From contig CAZAJF010000019.1 in assembly GCA_964485395.1 (NCBI GenBank), forward strand, positions 14,572-78,571: a stretch of 64,000 bases of DNA. The letters run 5' to 3'. Each line of letters opens with the position of its first letter. Position 1 is the stretch's first letter. The stretch is from JANNSO01 sp964485395. GTDB lineage: Bacteria > Spirochaetota > Spirochaetia > Treponematales > UBA12059. Positions 9,409 to 18,424 of this stretch are shown piece by piece. A program made the position numbers and the translations under genes. The notes under the pieces are model-generated. The model was not told the DNA's origin. It did no database searches and worked only from the letters and a program-made list of their open reading frames with translations.

Positions 9409-10068
9409 CTACTGATTCAGTTCCGCGTGCTCGCCCGAAGTCATGAAAACCACGGCTTCGCATATATTGGTCACATGGTCACCCAGGCGTTCGAGGTAGC
9501 CCGAGGTGGCGATCAGTTTCGTCGCCTGTTTCGCGCGCTTGGGATTCTCCCCGATCAAGGCCAGCACCTCGCCGACGAAAGCCTTATGGTCCGCGTCGAT
9601 CTCGTCGTCGCGCGACGCCGTTGCCCTGGCGAGAGCCTCGTCCTGGTTCAGGTAGGCGCTCACGGCGTCCCGTATCATGCTGCATCCGGTGGCCGCCATG
9701 CGTTCGAGCCGGTCCAGCGGGCGCGGGAAAGGGTCTTCCGTGAGGCGCTTGGCGGTCTTGGCCAGATGAACGGCATGATCCCCTATCCGCTCCAGGTTAT
9801 CCGTAATCTTGAATATGGTAACCAGTTCGCGGAGATCCCGCGCGACGGGCTGCTGCGTGGCGATGAGCATGGCGGTCTGATCCTCGATCTTCATCTGCAT
9901 GGCATTGACCAGGGCGTCGCTTGCCCTGACTTCGTCCGCAAGCCCGGCATCGCCCGAGCGCAGCGACTCGAGGGCCTTGCGGAGGTCTTCCTCCACGCGA
10001 AGCCCCATCGCCAGAATATCGTGATGGAGCCTGTTGAGCTCCTCGTTGAACTGTATTCGTGTCTGCAT
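9409..10068 (-). CDS. phoU: Phosphate transport regulator PhoU
   Basis: A 219-residue all-helical protein of the PhoU family, with two PhoU repeats (the first about 8-105, the second about 115-215) each carrying the metal-binding E/D-rich helix pattern, for example TDNLERIGDHA and SGYLERLGDHVTNI. PhoU links the Pst transporter to PhoR and restrains uptake and Pho signalling when phosphate is plentiful. It lies 12 nt after pstB. Confidence 0.95.
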   Translation of the reverse strand: MQTRIQFNEELNRLHHDILAMGLRVEEDLRKALESLRSGDAGLADEVRASDALVNAMQMKIEDQTAMLIATQQPVARDLRELVTIFKITDNLERIGDHAVHLAKTAKRLTEDPFPRPLDRLERMAATGCSMIRDAVSAYLNQDEALARATASRDDEIDADHKAFVGEVLALIGENPKRAKQATKLIATSGYLERLGDHVTNICEAVVFMTSGEHAELNQ

Positions 10069-10080
10069 TGCTGCCCCTTA

Positions 10081-10887
10081 TCAGCCGAAACGGCCGGAGA
10101 TGTAGTTTTCTGTGCGCTCGTCCTGCGGCTTGAAGAATATATCGCGGGTGTCGGCGTATTCCACGAGGTCGCCCAGGAGCATGAATGCGGTCTTGTCCGA
10201 GATGCGTCCCGCCTGCTGCATGTTATGCGTCACGATGATAATAGTATACGTCTTTTTTAGTTCGTCAAGGAGGCTTTCTATGCGCGCGGTGGAAAGCGGG
10301 TCAAGCGCGCTCGTCGGCTCGTCCATAAGGAGGATATCCGGTTTCAGGGCCACTGCCCGCGCTATGCACAGGCGCTGCTGCTGGCCGCCGGAAAGCGCGA
10401 ACGCGCTCTCCTTGAGCTTGTCCTTGACCTCGTCCCACAGCGCCGCCTGCATAAGCGAGGACTCCACGAGCTCGTCCATGTTGCCGTCGTAGCCGTTTAT
10501 GCGCGCGCCCCAGGCTATGTTTTCGTAGATGCTCTTGGAAAAGGGGTTGGGCTTCTGGAATACCATGCCGATTCTCCTGCGAACGCGCACCGGGTCCACG
10601 TCTTTGTCGTAGATGTTCGAGCCCTCGAACATTACCTGCCCCGTGGTCGCGCAGCCGGCGATAAGCTCGTTCATGCGGTTGAACGCGCGGAGGGCGGTAC
10701 TCTTGCCGCAGCCGGACGGCCCGATTATCGCGGTGACGCTGCGCGCCTGGAATCGCATGGAAAGGTTTTTTACGGCGTGGAACATGCCGTAATGTATATT
10801 CATGCTTACGGTTTCCAGCGCGCAGTTTTCGACGAACCCCGAGTCGGGCTTTGCAATATCCGGTTTATCGTTGATCATGGTAATCAT
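10081..10887 (-). CDS. pstB: Phosphate ABC transporter ATP-binding protein PstB
   Basis: A 268-residue ABC ATPase: Walker A GPSGCGKST, Q-loop MVFQKPNPF (the PNPF tetrapeptide is typical of PstB), signature LSGGQQQR, Walker B ILLMDEPTSALDP and the H-loop VTHNMQQ. It powers high-affinity phosphate import with PstA and PstC. The ATG at 10887 overlaps the pstA stop as ATGA; the frame runs 46 codons further upstream but that is inside pstA. Confidence 0.96.
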   Translation of the reverse strand: MITMINDKPDIAKPDSGFVENCALETVSMNIHYGMFHAVKNLSMRFQARSVTAIIGPSGCGKSTALRAFNRMNELIAGCATTGQVMFEGSNIYDKDVDPVRVRRRIGMVFQKPNPFSKSIYENIAWGARINGYDGNMDELVESSLMQAALWDEVKDKLKESAFALSGGQQQRLCIARAVALKPDILLMDEPTSALDPLSTARIESLLDELKKTYTIIIVTHNMQQAGRISDKTAFMLLGDLVEYADTRDIFFKPQDERTENYISGRFG

Positions 10888-12140
10888 AAGCTTGCCTTCT
10901 TCTCCTTGCGCATGCGGTTTCGGGCAATTACGGCAAACGCGTTCAGCGAGAGCATAAGCGCCAGGAGCACGATGATCGCGCCTGCGGCCAAATTGTGGAA
11001 TTCGCCCTGTGGCCTGGATGTCCACTGGTATATCTGTATGGGAAGCGTCGTGAATTTCGAGAATACGGAAGTAGGGTCATGCGTAAGAAAGGTCGAGGCT
11101 CCCACGACGATGAGCGGGGCGGTTTCTCCCAGCGCCCTCGATACGGCGAGTACGGTTCCCGTGAGGATTCGGTCCATGCACGCGGGAAGCACGTGGTGCC
11201 GGATCGTCTGCCATTTCGTCGCGCCGAGCGCGAGGCCCGAATGCCTCAGGGTTTGCGGGACGGCGCGCAGCGCTTCCTGGGCGTTTATGATTATGACCGG
11301 CAGGATGAGGATGGCCAGCGTAAGCCCGGCCGAGAGGATCGTCCTTCCGTTGAGGCTTTCGCCCCCGCTTGACATGCCGAACATCGCGCCGGACGTGATC
11401 GGTTCCAAAAACCTGACGAATACCGCGAGCCCGAGCATCCCGTAGATTATGGAGGGGACTCCCGCCAGGTTATAAATATTTACCCTGATTACCTGGTTGA
11501 GCCAATTGTCGCCTGCGTACTCCTCGAGCCAGATGGCTGCCCCGACGCCGAGGGGAAACGCGACGACAAGCGTCAGGAGAATGGTAAGGAGGCTTCCGAT
11601 CACGGCCGTGCGGACGCCCGCGAGCATCGGGTCGCCCGATTGCCCGCGCATCAGGAACTTGGCCGATACCCAAGACCTGAACTCGAGGATCCCGTCGGGG
11701 AACTCCGTTTTTATTTCTTCCAGTATCGCTTTTTTGGCGAACAGGGAATCGCCGAGGGTATAGCTTTTCGTAACATGGGGCTTGATTATCTCGGAAACGG
11801 CGATTTCGTACAGCGCGTCCCGGTCGAGATCCGCCAGCGGCTTTTCCCGCTCGAGCGCGCGGAGCCGGCGGGGAGGCAATTGCCCTGTCAGCACGACGCG
11901 GAGGCTTTCGGCGGATAATCTGTCCACGGCGACCCCGTCAAGCGAAAGAGAGAGCGGCTCGACCTCGTTTACGATTACCACGTAACCGAACCCGTCGTTT
12001 ATGATGGAGGCGGCAAGGATGAACAGGAGGACGATGCCGATGACCGCGGAGGCCATGAAGCCGTTTTTCCATAGTTTCCCGTTGCGGTGCCTTTTTTTAA
12101 GCGTGTCCACGAATGCCGGCTCGGGAAAGGTTGTTTTCAT
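10884..12140 (-). CDS. pstA: Phosphate ABC transporter permease PstA
   Basis: A 418-residue inner-membrane permease. After an N-terminal helix (about 28-48) there is a soluble insert of about 130 residues, then the BPD-type permease core with five or six helices and the EAA-like loop (EALRAVPQTLRHSGLALGAT). PstA of E. coli is about 296 residues; the extended N-terminal periplasmic insert occurs in several other phyla. The ATG at 12140 overlaps pstC by ATGA, making the earlier in-frame start implausible. Confidence 0.93.
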   Translation of the reverse strand: MKTTFPEPAFVDTLKKRHRNGKLWKNGFMASAVIGIVLLFILAASIINDGFGYVVIVNEVEPLSLSLDGVAVDRLSAESLRVVLTGQLPPRRLRALEREKPLADLDRDALYEIAVSEIIKPHVTKSYTLGDSLFAKKAILEEIKTEFPDGILEFRSWVSAKFLMRGQSGDPMLAGVRTAVIGSLLTILLTLVVAFPLGVGAAIWLEEYAGDNWLNQVIRVNIYNLAGVPSIIYGMLGLAVFVRFLEPITSGAMFGMSSGGESLNGRTILSAGLTLAILILPVIIINAQEALRAVPQTLRHSGLALGATKWQTIRHHVLPACMDRILTGTVLAVSRALGETAPLIVVGASTFLTHDPTSVFSKFTTLPIQIYQWTSRPQGEFHNLAAGAIIVLLALMLSLNAFAVIARNRMRKEKKASL

Positions 12141-13066
12141 TCGTATACCTCGCGGTATTTCTTCACTAAACGGCGTGAAAGCATGTTCAATAGGAGCGTG
12201 GCGACGAAAAGCACCAAGGCTATGGCGAACAGGCTGCGGTAGTCGATGGAGTCGTAGGAAAGATCTCCGCCCGATATGCGGGCTATGTGGCCCGTCATGG
12301 TTTCGGCGGCGCGAAGGGGATTCAAGGTAAAGTTGGGGCCGGCTCCCGCGGCAAGCGCCACGATCATGGTTTCGCCGACGGCCCTGGACAGTGCCAGTAT
12401 AAAGGAGGCCGCGATGCCCGAGAAGGCCGCTGGCACGACGATGCTTACGCTTGTCTCCAGCTTCGTGGCGCCCATCGCAAACGCCGCCTCGCGGAGGCTT
12501 CGCGGTACGCTTGAAAGGGCGTCCTCGCACATGGAGCTAACGAGCGGGATTATTAGTATTCCCATGACGATGCCGGCGGACAGCATATTATAGACGTCCA
12601 CGGTATCTCCCCCCAACGCGTTGCGGAGGAACGGGGTAACGGTGGTCAATGCAAAATAACCATAGACCACCGTGGGGATGCCGGCGAGGACTTCCAGCGT
12701 GGGCTTGAGTATCTCGCGCACGCGGCCGGGGGCGTACTCCGCCAGGTAGATGGCGGCCATGAGGCCCAGCGGCAGGGCTACGACCATGGCTATGAGGCTG
12801 GTGGTGAGCGTGGCGGTGAAGAGCGGCAGTATGCCGAACTTGCCGATGGACGGCTGCCATTCGGTGCCTGTAAAGAACTCTATCAGGCTTACGTCCCTGA
12901 AGAACGTAAACGACTCGGTGCCCAGCACGAGAACTATTCCCAGCGTGGTGAAAATCGAAACGGCCGCGCAAAACCACAGGATCGCCTGCAGTATTGCTTC
13001 GGCCGGCCGCGGTTTTTTTCGAAGGCTGAAAGCTGCTGTTGTAATCGTTTTTTTGCTCCGATCCAA
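12137..13066 (-). CDS. pstC: Phosphate ABC transporter permease PstC
   Basis: A 309-residue permease with six predicted transmembrane helices and the EAA loop (DALSSVPRSLREAAFAMGAT). It forms the phosphate channel with PstA. No ATG exists before the first helix. The frame is continuous with pstS (it opens just after the pstS stop) and the only standard candidate is TTG at 13066, which falls in the T-run after a GC-rich hairpin and has no Shine-Dalgarno. The exact start is therefore uncertain although the product is clear. Confidence 0.9.
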   Translation of the reverse strand: MDRSKKTITTAAFSLRKKPRPAEAILQAILWFCAAVSIFTTLGIVLVLGTESFTFFRDVSLIEFFTGTEWQPSIGKFGILPLFTATLTTSLIAMVVALPLGLMAAIYLAEYAPGRVREILKPTLEVLAGIPTVVYGYFALTTVTPFLRNALGGDTVDVYNMLSAGIVMGILIIPLVSSMCEDALSSVPRSLREAAFAMGATKLETSVSIVVPAAFSGIAASFILALSRAVGETMIVALAAGAGPNFTLNPLRAAETMTGHIARISGGDLSYDSIDYRSLFAIALVLFVATLLLNMLSRRLVKKYREVYE

Positions 13067-13099
13067 AAAGGCCGGAGAAGGCGCCTTGCCTTCCCCGGC
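13064..13099 (-). terminator. Hairpin plus T-run between pstS and pstC (attenuator)
   Basis: A 12-bp stem with one G-U pair (13071-13082 with 13088-13099, 5-nt loop) is followed on the minus strand by TTTTT. It fits a Rho-independent terminator of partial strength, which would leave pstS, the abundant binding protein, more highly expressed than the transporter genes behind it. Confidence 0.65.
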
Positions 13100-13108
13100 G
13101 GTGATTAT

Positions 13109-14083
13109 TTAGTAGCGGCCTTTTACGGCAGTCAGCCAGTTTTGCTTGGCTTTTTTTACTTCGGCGGCCGGTGCGGGAAAGTACCCGACCTTTTTGAGGG
13201 CTTCCGGGGCATAGGTCAGGTAGTAGAGGATGAAGGCAGCGACCTGGGGTTTGTCGTTCATGATCTTTGCGTCGCTGTAGATGAACAGGGGGCGCGCCAG
13301 CGGGTAGGTGGCGTTGTCCACGTTGGCTGCGGTCGCGGCTATGCCGTTTATGGAAAGCACGCTGATGGTAGCCTTGTTTTCGACGTAGTAGGCAAAGCCG
13401 AAGTAGCCGATGGCGTAGATATCGTCGCTTACGCCGCGTACCAACACGTTGTCGTCCTCTGAAAGCTGGAGGTTCTTGGCGTTGAGGAGCTTTGCCTTGT
13501 CTTTCTTGAAGATGTGCTCGACGAAGTACGAGAAGGTTCCCGAGTCGGTGCCGGGGCTGAAGCGCTTGATCGGCTTCTTTGGCCAGCTCGGGCGAACGTC
13601 GGACCAGAATTCCGCGGTGGAGTAGATGAGCGCGAGCTCGGCCAGGCTTACGTCCTTCACGAACGTGTTTTTTTTGCTTACTACGACGGCAAGGGCGTCC
13701 GTGCCGACGCGGAACTCCACGGGTAGGCGGCCGATGGCCTTGGCAAGGTCGATCTGAGCTTGGTTGATTCCCACCGAGGCGTTCGCAATGTCGGTTTCCC
13801 CGGTTTTGCAGAAGCGCTCGAAGCCTGCGCCCGAGCCTATGGAATCGATGGTAATCTGGCCAGAGAAACCGTCTTCCTTGTACATGCTCGCGATAAGCTC
13901 GGATACGGGATATACGGTGGACGAACCGGCGCTTACTACGGTGCCGGTCACTTTGGAGGGGTCGATTCCGGGGAGCATTTTGTCGGCGTCGTCGCTCTTG
14001 GTGCCTGTCCAGGTGAACTTGTCCTGGGCAAATGCGCTGCCCGCTATCAGCAGGATCGCGGTGATGGCTATAATCTTCTTCAT
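13109..14083 (-). CDS. pstS: Phosphate-binding protein PstS
   Basis: A 324-residue periplasmic binding protein with a clean signal peptide ending SAFAQ. Family hallmarks include AGSSTVYPVSELIA, IGSGAGFERFC and PGTDSGTFSYF, where Ser, Thr and Arg/Asp contacts hold phosphate. It is the first gene of the pst-pho operon, with GGAGG 7 nt before the ATG and a Pho-box-like array about 80-120 nt upstream. Confidence 0.95.
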   Translation of the reverse strand: MKKIIAITAILLIAGSAFAQDKFTWTGTKSDDADKMLPGIDPSKVTGTVVSAGSSTVYPVSELIASMYKEDGFSGQITIDSIGSGAGFERFCKTGETDIANASVGINQAQIDLAKAIGRLPVEFRVGTDALAVVVSKKNTFVKDVSLAELALIYSTAEFWSDVRPSWPKKPIKRFSPGTDSGTFSYFVEHIFKKDKAKLLNAKNLQLSEDDNVLVRGVSDDIYAIGYFGFAYYVENKATISVLSINGIAATAANVDNATYPLARPLFIYSDAKIMNDKPQVAAFILYYLTYAPEALKKVGYFPAPAAEVKKAKQNWLTAVKGRY

Positions 14084-14163
14084 GCAATTCCCTCCAGGCG
14101 CATTGTGCGCCAGTGTGCGTTTTCGGCTTCTTGCCGCTTATGCTAAGGAAATTACGATACTCC

Positions 14164-14202
14164 CATGAAATCTATGTGAGAGAATTGTTAAGATTGTGTT
14201 AA
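14164..14202 (-). promoter_or_regulatory. Pho-box-like array upstream of pstS
   Basis: Reading the minus strand, four hexamers occur at exact 11-bp intervals: TTAACA (14202-14197), TTAACA (14191-14186), CTCACA (14180-14175) and TTCATG (14169-14164). Two are identical and match the TT(A/C/T)ACA core of Gram-positive PhoP boxes; the 11-bp phasing is typical of PhoB/PhoP sites. A -10-like TATCGT follows at 14159-14154. Confidence 0.75.
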
Positions 14203-14211
14203 ACGGACTGC

Positions 14212-15156
14212 CTAGCGGAGAAATTCCCTAATCTGAGAGGGCCGGTCAAGGCCTTCGCGCTCCATGAAGGCGCGTATGCCCGCAAGCACCTCGAGCGGAG
14301 CCTCGGGCCGCCTGAAGACGGCCGTGCCCACCTGTATCGCGCTGGCGCCGGCCAGGAGGTATTGGAGCGCGTCATCCGCGTCCATGATTCCCCCGAGCCC
14401 GACCACGGGAATCTTTACGGCCCGCGAAACTTTGTATACGCATGCCACCCCGACAGGGCGAATGGCCGGCCCGGACAGGCCCCCGGTCTTCATGGCAAGA
14501 ACCGGTTTCTTTTTATTAACATCGATGACCATGCCCACGAGCGTGTTGATGCAGGAAACCGCGTCCGCACCGCCCGCCTCGGCGGCCTTGGCTATGGCCG
14601 CGATGTCGGTGACGTTCGGAGACAGTTTCAGGATGATGGGACGCCTGGCGGACCGGCCGGAAACCAGCTTTTCCATGCGAGCGGTAAGCCGCTCCACCTG
14701 GACGCAGTCGGTTCCGAAGGCCAAGCCCCCGTGAGCCACGTTGGGACAGCTTACGTTTATTTCGTAGCCGTCTATGCCTTCCTCCGCCTCGAGGGCCTCC
14801 ACGACGCGCGCGTAATCGTCCTCGGTCTTGCCGGCTACGTTCACGATTACCGCGCATTTTCTGGCGCGAAGCTCCGGCAGCTTGCGCGCGATGAATTCCG
14901 CCAGCCCCGGGTTTGCGAGGCCGATGCTGTTGAGCATGCCCGCCGGTGTCTCCACGATTCGGGGCACGTCGTTGCCCGCGCGGGGTTCCGGGGTTACGGC
15001 TTTCGTATACAGCGCGCCGATGGCGTCGACGTTTATCAGTGTCTCGTATTCGCTGCCGTAGCCGAAGGTGCCGCTGGCCACTCCCACAGGATTGGGCATG
15101 ACCAAGTCGCCGATTTTTACGCCCATGTCCATATTCTTCATTTCTTCAAGCTTCAT
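14212..15156 (-). CDS. pyrD: Dihydroorotate dehydrogenase B, catalytic subunit
   Basis: A 314-residue class 1B enzyme that oxidises dihydroorotate to orotate in pyrimidine synthesis using FMN. Recognisable blocks are NPVGVASGTFGYG, NVSCPNV (with the class 1 catalytic Cys in the loop), ILKLSPNV and VGLGGI. Class 1B enzymes work with the iron-sulfur flavoprotein PyrK, which is the gene directly upstream and overlaps by ATGA. About 128 nt separate it from pstS. Confidence 0.94.
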   Translation of the reverse strand: MKLEEMKNMDMGVKIGDLVMPNPVGVASGTFGYGSEYETLINVDAIGALYTKAVTPEPRAGNDVPRIVETPAGMLNSIGLANPGLAEFIARKLPELRARKCAVIVNVAGKTEDDYARVVEALEAEEGIDGYEINVSCPNVAHGGLAFGTDCVQVERLTARMEKLVSGRSARRPIILKLSPNVTDIAAIAKAAEAGGADAVSCINTLVGMVIDVNKKKPVLAMKTGGLSGPAIRPVGVACVYKVSRAVKIPVVGLGGIMDADDALQYLLAGASAIQVGTAVFRRPEAPLEVLAGIRAFMEREGLDRPSQIREFLR

Positions 15157-15935
15157 TCCATGCTCCAGTCCACGAGCCTTCCGTTAAAAACGGGGCCGTC
15201 GGCGCAAGCCCGTCCGTAGCTGCCGTCCTTCATGCGCAGCGCGCAGCCCATGCAGGCGCCGACTCCGCAAGCCATCCACTGTTCGGTGGCCGCCTGGTAC
15301 GGAGCATCGCGAAGCGTCGCGATCCTGTCCACGGCGGCCATCATGGGAGCAGGGCCGCAAGCGAAAAATACAGGGGGCATCGGGTCGTGATACGTTTCAA
15401 GATAGGCGGCGACGGTTCCCTTGAAACCGAGGGAGCCGTCATCGGTGCACAGCACGGTACCTTCCGGCAGGGAAATGGAGGGGACGAAATCCGCGGAACG
15501 GAATCCGAGGACCGTTATCGGAGCCTCGCACAGGCCGGCCTTGGCGTGCAGCCGCATGGTTTCCGCCAGATAAAGCATGGGTCCCAATCCGATTCCCCCG
15601 CCCACGAGAATCGGCCTGGCATTCTTGCCCGGCATGGAAAAACCGGTACCCAGGGGCGCGAGTACGTCGAGGGGGCTTCCAGGGGCAAGCTGCGCGAGAT
15701 ATGAGGTTCCCCGGCCGCGATTCTGGAAAATAAAGGCGGCCGTTCCCGCATCCTTGTCGTACGACGAAAAAGCGAAAGGACGCCTGAGGATCGGGTCGTA
15801 TTCCCCGCCGGTCCGCACCGTCAGGAAGCTTCCCGGCACGGGATTCCCCGCATCGCGCCGCCATGAAAAAGCAAGCTCGAAATAGTCTCGGGCTATGGGT
15901 TTCAGCGAGGTAAGTTTCGTGTCGAATCGCTTCAT
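15153..15935 (-). CDS. pyrK: Dihydroorotate dehydrogenase B, electron transfer subunit
   Basis: A 260-residue ferredoxin-reductase-like protein: FAD-binding part with RRPFAFSS, an NAD-binding part with GGGIGLGPM, and a C-terminal [2Fe-2S] site with CGVGACMGC plus a later Cys. It passes electrons from PyrD to NAD+. The ATG at 15935 is chosen because a -35/-10 pair places the transcription start right at it; an in-frame TTG at 15971 is in fact the start of the -35 box. Confidence 0.92.
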   Translation of the reverse strand: MKRFDTKLTSLKPIARDYFELAFSWRRDAGNPVPGSFLTVRTGGEYDPILRRPFAFSSYDKDAGTAAFIFQNRGRGTSYLAQLAPGSPLDVLAPLGTGFSMPGKNARPILVGGGIGLGPMLYLAETMRLHAKAGLCEAPITVLGFRSADFVPSISLPEGTVLCTDDGSLGFKGTVAAYLETYHDPMPPVFFACGPAPMMAAVDRIATLRDAPYQAATEQWMACGVGACMGCALRMKDGSYGRACADGPVFNGRLVDWSME

Positions 15936-15942
15936 GCCAGAC

Positions 15943-15971
15943 ACGTTACCGCAGCAGGCCTCTCTCGTCAA
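15943..15971 (-). promoter_or_regulatory. pyrK promoter, predicted leaderless
   Basis: On the minus strand TTGACG (15971-15966) and TAACGT (15948-15943) are 17 nt apart, and the pyrK ATG begins 7 nt after the -10. There is no Shine-Dalgarno. The -10 is a weak match. Confidence 0.45.
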
Positions 15972-16060
15972 CAGGAAAGCTCTTTCACGGCTGGTTTTTT
16001 TTCCGCATTTGCGCTAGCTTCTTGGACGTCGGCCGAGAGTCGATGTGAAAAGGAATTGTA

Positions 16061-16828
16061 ATGAAGAAATTATTCGTCGGCTTTCTCGTTTTATTCTCGA
16101 TGAGGATCGCTCTCGCGGATCCGTTCAAGCTGGACCCTCTCTCTGATGGCCTTGCCCTCGGCGCTGGAGCCATCCTTACGGGAACCAGCCTGTTCCTGCT
16201 GGACTCCGCGGCACCGAGCCTGGTTCCTGTACTTGATCCTGCGAAGATATTTTTTCTGGATCGGTACATGGTATATAATTATTCCGCCGGTATCGATACG
16301 GCCTCCGACATCCTGCAATACGCCGCCGTTCTCGCCCCCGCCGTGCTCGCTGCGGTTCCCGTCTCCGAATGGCTCACCGTGGGCGTCATGTATTCCGAAT
16401 CGATCCTGTTTTCTTTCGGCCTCAAGGAAACCCTCAAGGATCTGGTGGTTCGAGCCAGGCCGTACATGTATTGGGAAAATCCCCCCCAGGAATTCATCGA
16501 CGACGGCGATTACTCGCGCTCCTTTCCGTCGGGGCATACGACGCTCGCCTTTACGGGCGCGACTTTCGGCAGCTATGTCTTTGCGCGGTACTTTCCGGAT
16601 TCCGCGCTTCGGTGGCCGGTCTTCGGCGTATCGTACGCGTTGGCCGCGTCGGTCGCCGTCACGCGGATACTGAGCGGCTCGCATTTCATCACCGACGTCA
16701 TCGTCGGGGCCTGCATCGGTACGGCAAGCGGGTTCCTGGTACCGTGGCTGCATGAAAGGAAGGCAAAGGACGCCCCGTTGGCGCTGAGCGCCGGCCCACG
16801 GGGAATCATGGTGACATTTCGCTATTAA
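16061..16828 (+). CDS. PAP2-family membrane phosphatase
   Basis: A 255-residue protein with a signal-like N-terminus (MKKLFVGFLVLFSMRIALA) and about five further hydrophobic segments. All three type 2 phosphatidic acid phosphatase motifs are present: KDLVVRARP (Kx6RP), PSGH, and RILSGSHFITD (Rx5Hx3D). Such enzymes remove phosphate from lipid phosphates such as undecaprenyl pyrophosphate or phosphatidate on the outer face of the membrane; the substrate here cannot be told. AAAAGGA lies 8 nt before the ATG. Confidence 0.9.
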   Translation: MKKLFVGFLVLFSMRIALADPFKLDPLSDGLALGAGAILTGTSLFLLDSAAPSLVPVLDPAKIFFLDRYMVYNYSAGIDTASDILQYAAVLAPAVLAAVPVSEWLTVGVMYSESILFSFGLKETLKDLVVRARPYMYWENPPQEFIDDGDYSRSFPSGHTTLAFTGATFGSYVFARYFPDSALRWPVFGVSYALAASVAVTRILSGSHFITDVIVGACIGTASGFLVPWLHERKAKDAPLALSAGPRGIMVTFRY

Positions 16829-16841
16829 AAGGGTATTTAGT

Positions 16842-16869
16842 TTGCCAATCGCGGGAATTAGACTATAAT
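16842..16869 (+). promoter_or_regulatory. Promoter of the cyclase-cytochrome operon, predicted leaderless
   Basis: TTGCCA (16842-16847) and a perfect TATAAT (16864-16869) are 16 nt apart. The cyclase ATG at 16876 is only 6 nt past the -10, so the transcript should begin at the start codon. Confidence 0.65.
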
Positions 16870-16875
16870 TGGGGA

Positions 16876-18423
16876 ATGAGCGAAGAAAAAGTACGATTTA
16901 GCCTGTCGTGGAAAATAAACATTACGGTTACCGTCGTGTTGGTCGTAGGGTTGAGCGCGGTGGCTTTCGCCTTCGCTTCAAGCCTGATTCGCCAAGGCGA
17001 GAGGCAGACTGCCCAGAACCTCGGACGCGGCACCGAGCTTATCTACGAGTCCATCGCCAACATGATGATTTCCGGAGAGGCTCCCATCGCCGTCAATTAT
17101 TTCAAGGGCGTCAAAGCCCTCGGCGACTTTTATACGATCGACCTTTTCAGGCGCGACGGGAGTCCAGCCTTCAGCGACAACGTCACCATCGAAACGGTAA
17201 ACCGAAACCAGGATTTCAAGAAATTCGCGCTGCGCAAGGGTGCGCTCACCGATTTTCAGACCCTTGAGAAGTCGTATTTTTCCGAAGCGCTCGCCATGCC
17301 TCCGCATTCGATATTTTTCAGGCTCAAGGATCCTTCGGACGGGAGGATCTACGATCGTGTTTATCGGCCGCTCCTGAACCTGCCGAAATGCGTGGTTTGC
17401 CACGGAGCCGACCATACGGTTCGCGGAGTGATAGATATTCGAACCGACATAACGCCCCTGCTTCGAACCCAGGCTTTCATAATCGGAGGCTCGGGTCTGG
17501 GCTTCCTCTTCATGGCTGCCTTCATCGTCGTCGTCCTATCGAGATTTTTGCATACGCTGGTCGTGCGGCCCGTGCGCTCCATCGGCGACGTGTGTTCCCG
17601 GGTAAGCCTGGGAGATTTTACCGGCACCGTGAACATCGCCAACCGCGACGAGGTGGGCGAGCTCGGAAAGACGGTCAACGAAATGGTTCACGGGCTCCAT
17701 GAGCGTTACGAACTGACCAAATACGTCTCGTCGGGAACCCTCAAATCTCTTGCCAGCGGCCAAAAATCCGAGAAAGTAACCAGGACGCTTCTTTTTACCG
17801 ATGTACGGGGTTTTACCGCCTATACGGAGCGGCATGGCGCCGAGGCCATAGTCAAGGTTCTTAACGCCTTGTTCGAGGAACAGACGCGCATCATCAATTT
17901 TTTTCACGGCGACATCGATAAATTCGTCGGCGATGAAGTGGTCGCCGTATTCGCCGGCGATGACGCCGCGCATAGGGCCTGCCTGGCCGCGGACGCGATC
18001 CGCAGGCTCGTGTACCAAAAGAGCCAGGCGTTCGACGGTCTTTCGGTAGGCGCGGGGATAGCAACGGGGGTGGTAATCCAGGGCATGCTGGGGTCGCACC
18101 TGCGCGCCGACTTTACCGTGATAGGGGACAGGGTCAACGTGGCCGCCAGGCTCTGCGGAATCGCGCGGCCCAACGAGATCGTAGTGTGCGACTGTACCTT
18201 GGCGGCCCTTGGGGAGACCCACAAGAATCTCGTCAGGCTGCTTCCGCCCGCCAAGTCCGCCCCCGCTTATTACGGCGAGGCACTGGAGGCCATCGTCTTC
18301 ATGGGACCATTTTCCGTAAGTCTCAAGGGTAAGTCGGAGGATCAGCACGTCTATGTGCTCCGGGGGACGCCGGCTGGAATTCCCGGCTACGAAACGCCCG
18401 AGGTTTCCCGGCAAGGAGCTTGA
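16876..18423 (+). CDS. Adenylate/guanylate cyclase with haem-c-type periplasmic sensor and HAMP
   Basis: A 515-residue membrane cyclase: transmembrane helix 1 (about 14-36), a periplasmic domain of about 165 residues, helix 2 (about 200-225), HAMP (about 225-280) and a class III cyclase domain (about 300-495) with metal-binding Asp in LLFTDVRGFTAYTE and in DIDKFVGDEVVAVF and the GDRVNVAARL motif. The sensor has a covalent-haem motif CVVCH at 172-176 close to the membrane, resembling Tll0287/DUF3365-type haem sensors. It is expected to make cAMP in response to redox state, a gas or a haem ligand. The next gene, a cytochrome, starts 1 nt after its stop. Confidence 0.88.
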   Translation: MSEEKVRFSLSWKINITVTVVLVVGLSAVAFAFASSLIRQGERQTAQNLGRGTELIYESIANMMISGEAPIAVNYFKGVKALGDFYTIDLFRRDGSPAFSDNVTIETVNRNQDFKKFALRKGALTDFQTLEKSYFSEALAMPPHSIFFRLKDPSDGRIYDRVYRPLLNLPKCVVCHGADHTVRGVIDIRTDITPLLRTQAFIIGGSGLGFLFMAAFIVVVLSRFLHTLVVRPVRSIGDVCSRVSLGDFTGTVNIANRDEVGELGKTVNEMVHGLHERYELTKYVSSGTLKSLASGQKSEKVTRTLLFTDVRGFTAYTERHGAEAIVKVLNALFEEQTRIINFFHGDIDKFVGDEVVAVFAGDDAAHRACLAADAIRRLVYQKSQAFDGLSVGAGIATGVVIQGMLGSHLRADFTVIGDRVNVAARLCGIARPNEIVVCDCTLAALGETHKNLVRLLPPAKSAPAYYGEALEAIVFMGPFSVSLKGKSEDQHVYVLRGTPAGIPGYETPEVSRQGA

Positions 18424-18424
18424 T

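Noticed and set aside
13109..14087. An alternative frame across pstS of up to 499 codons
   Set aside because: Arg/His-rich shadow; PstS and PstC are clear in the right frame.
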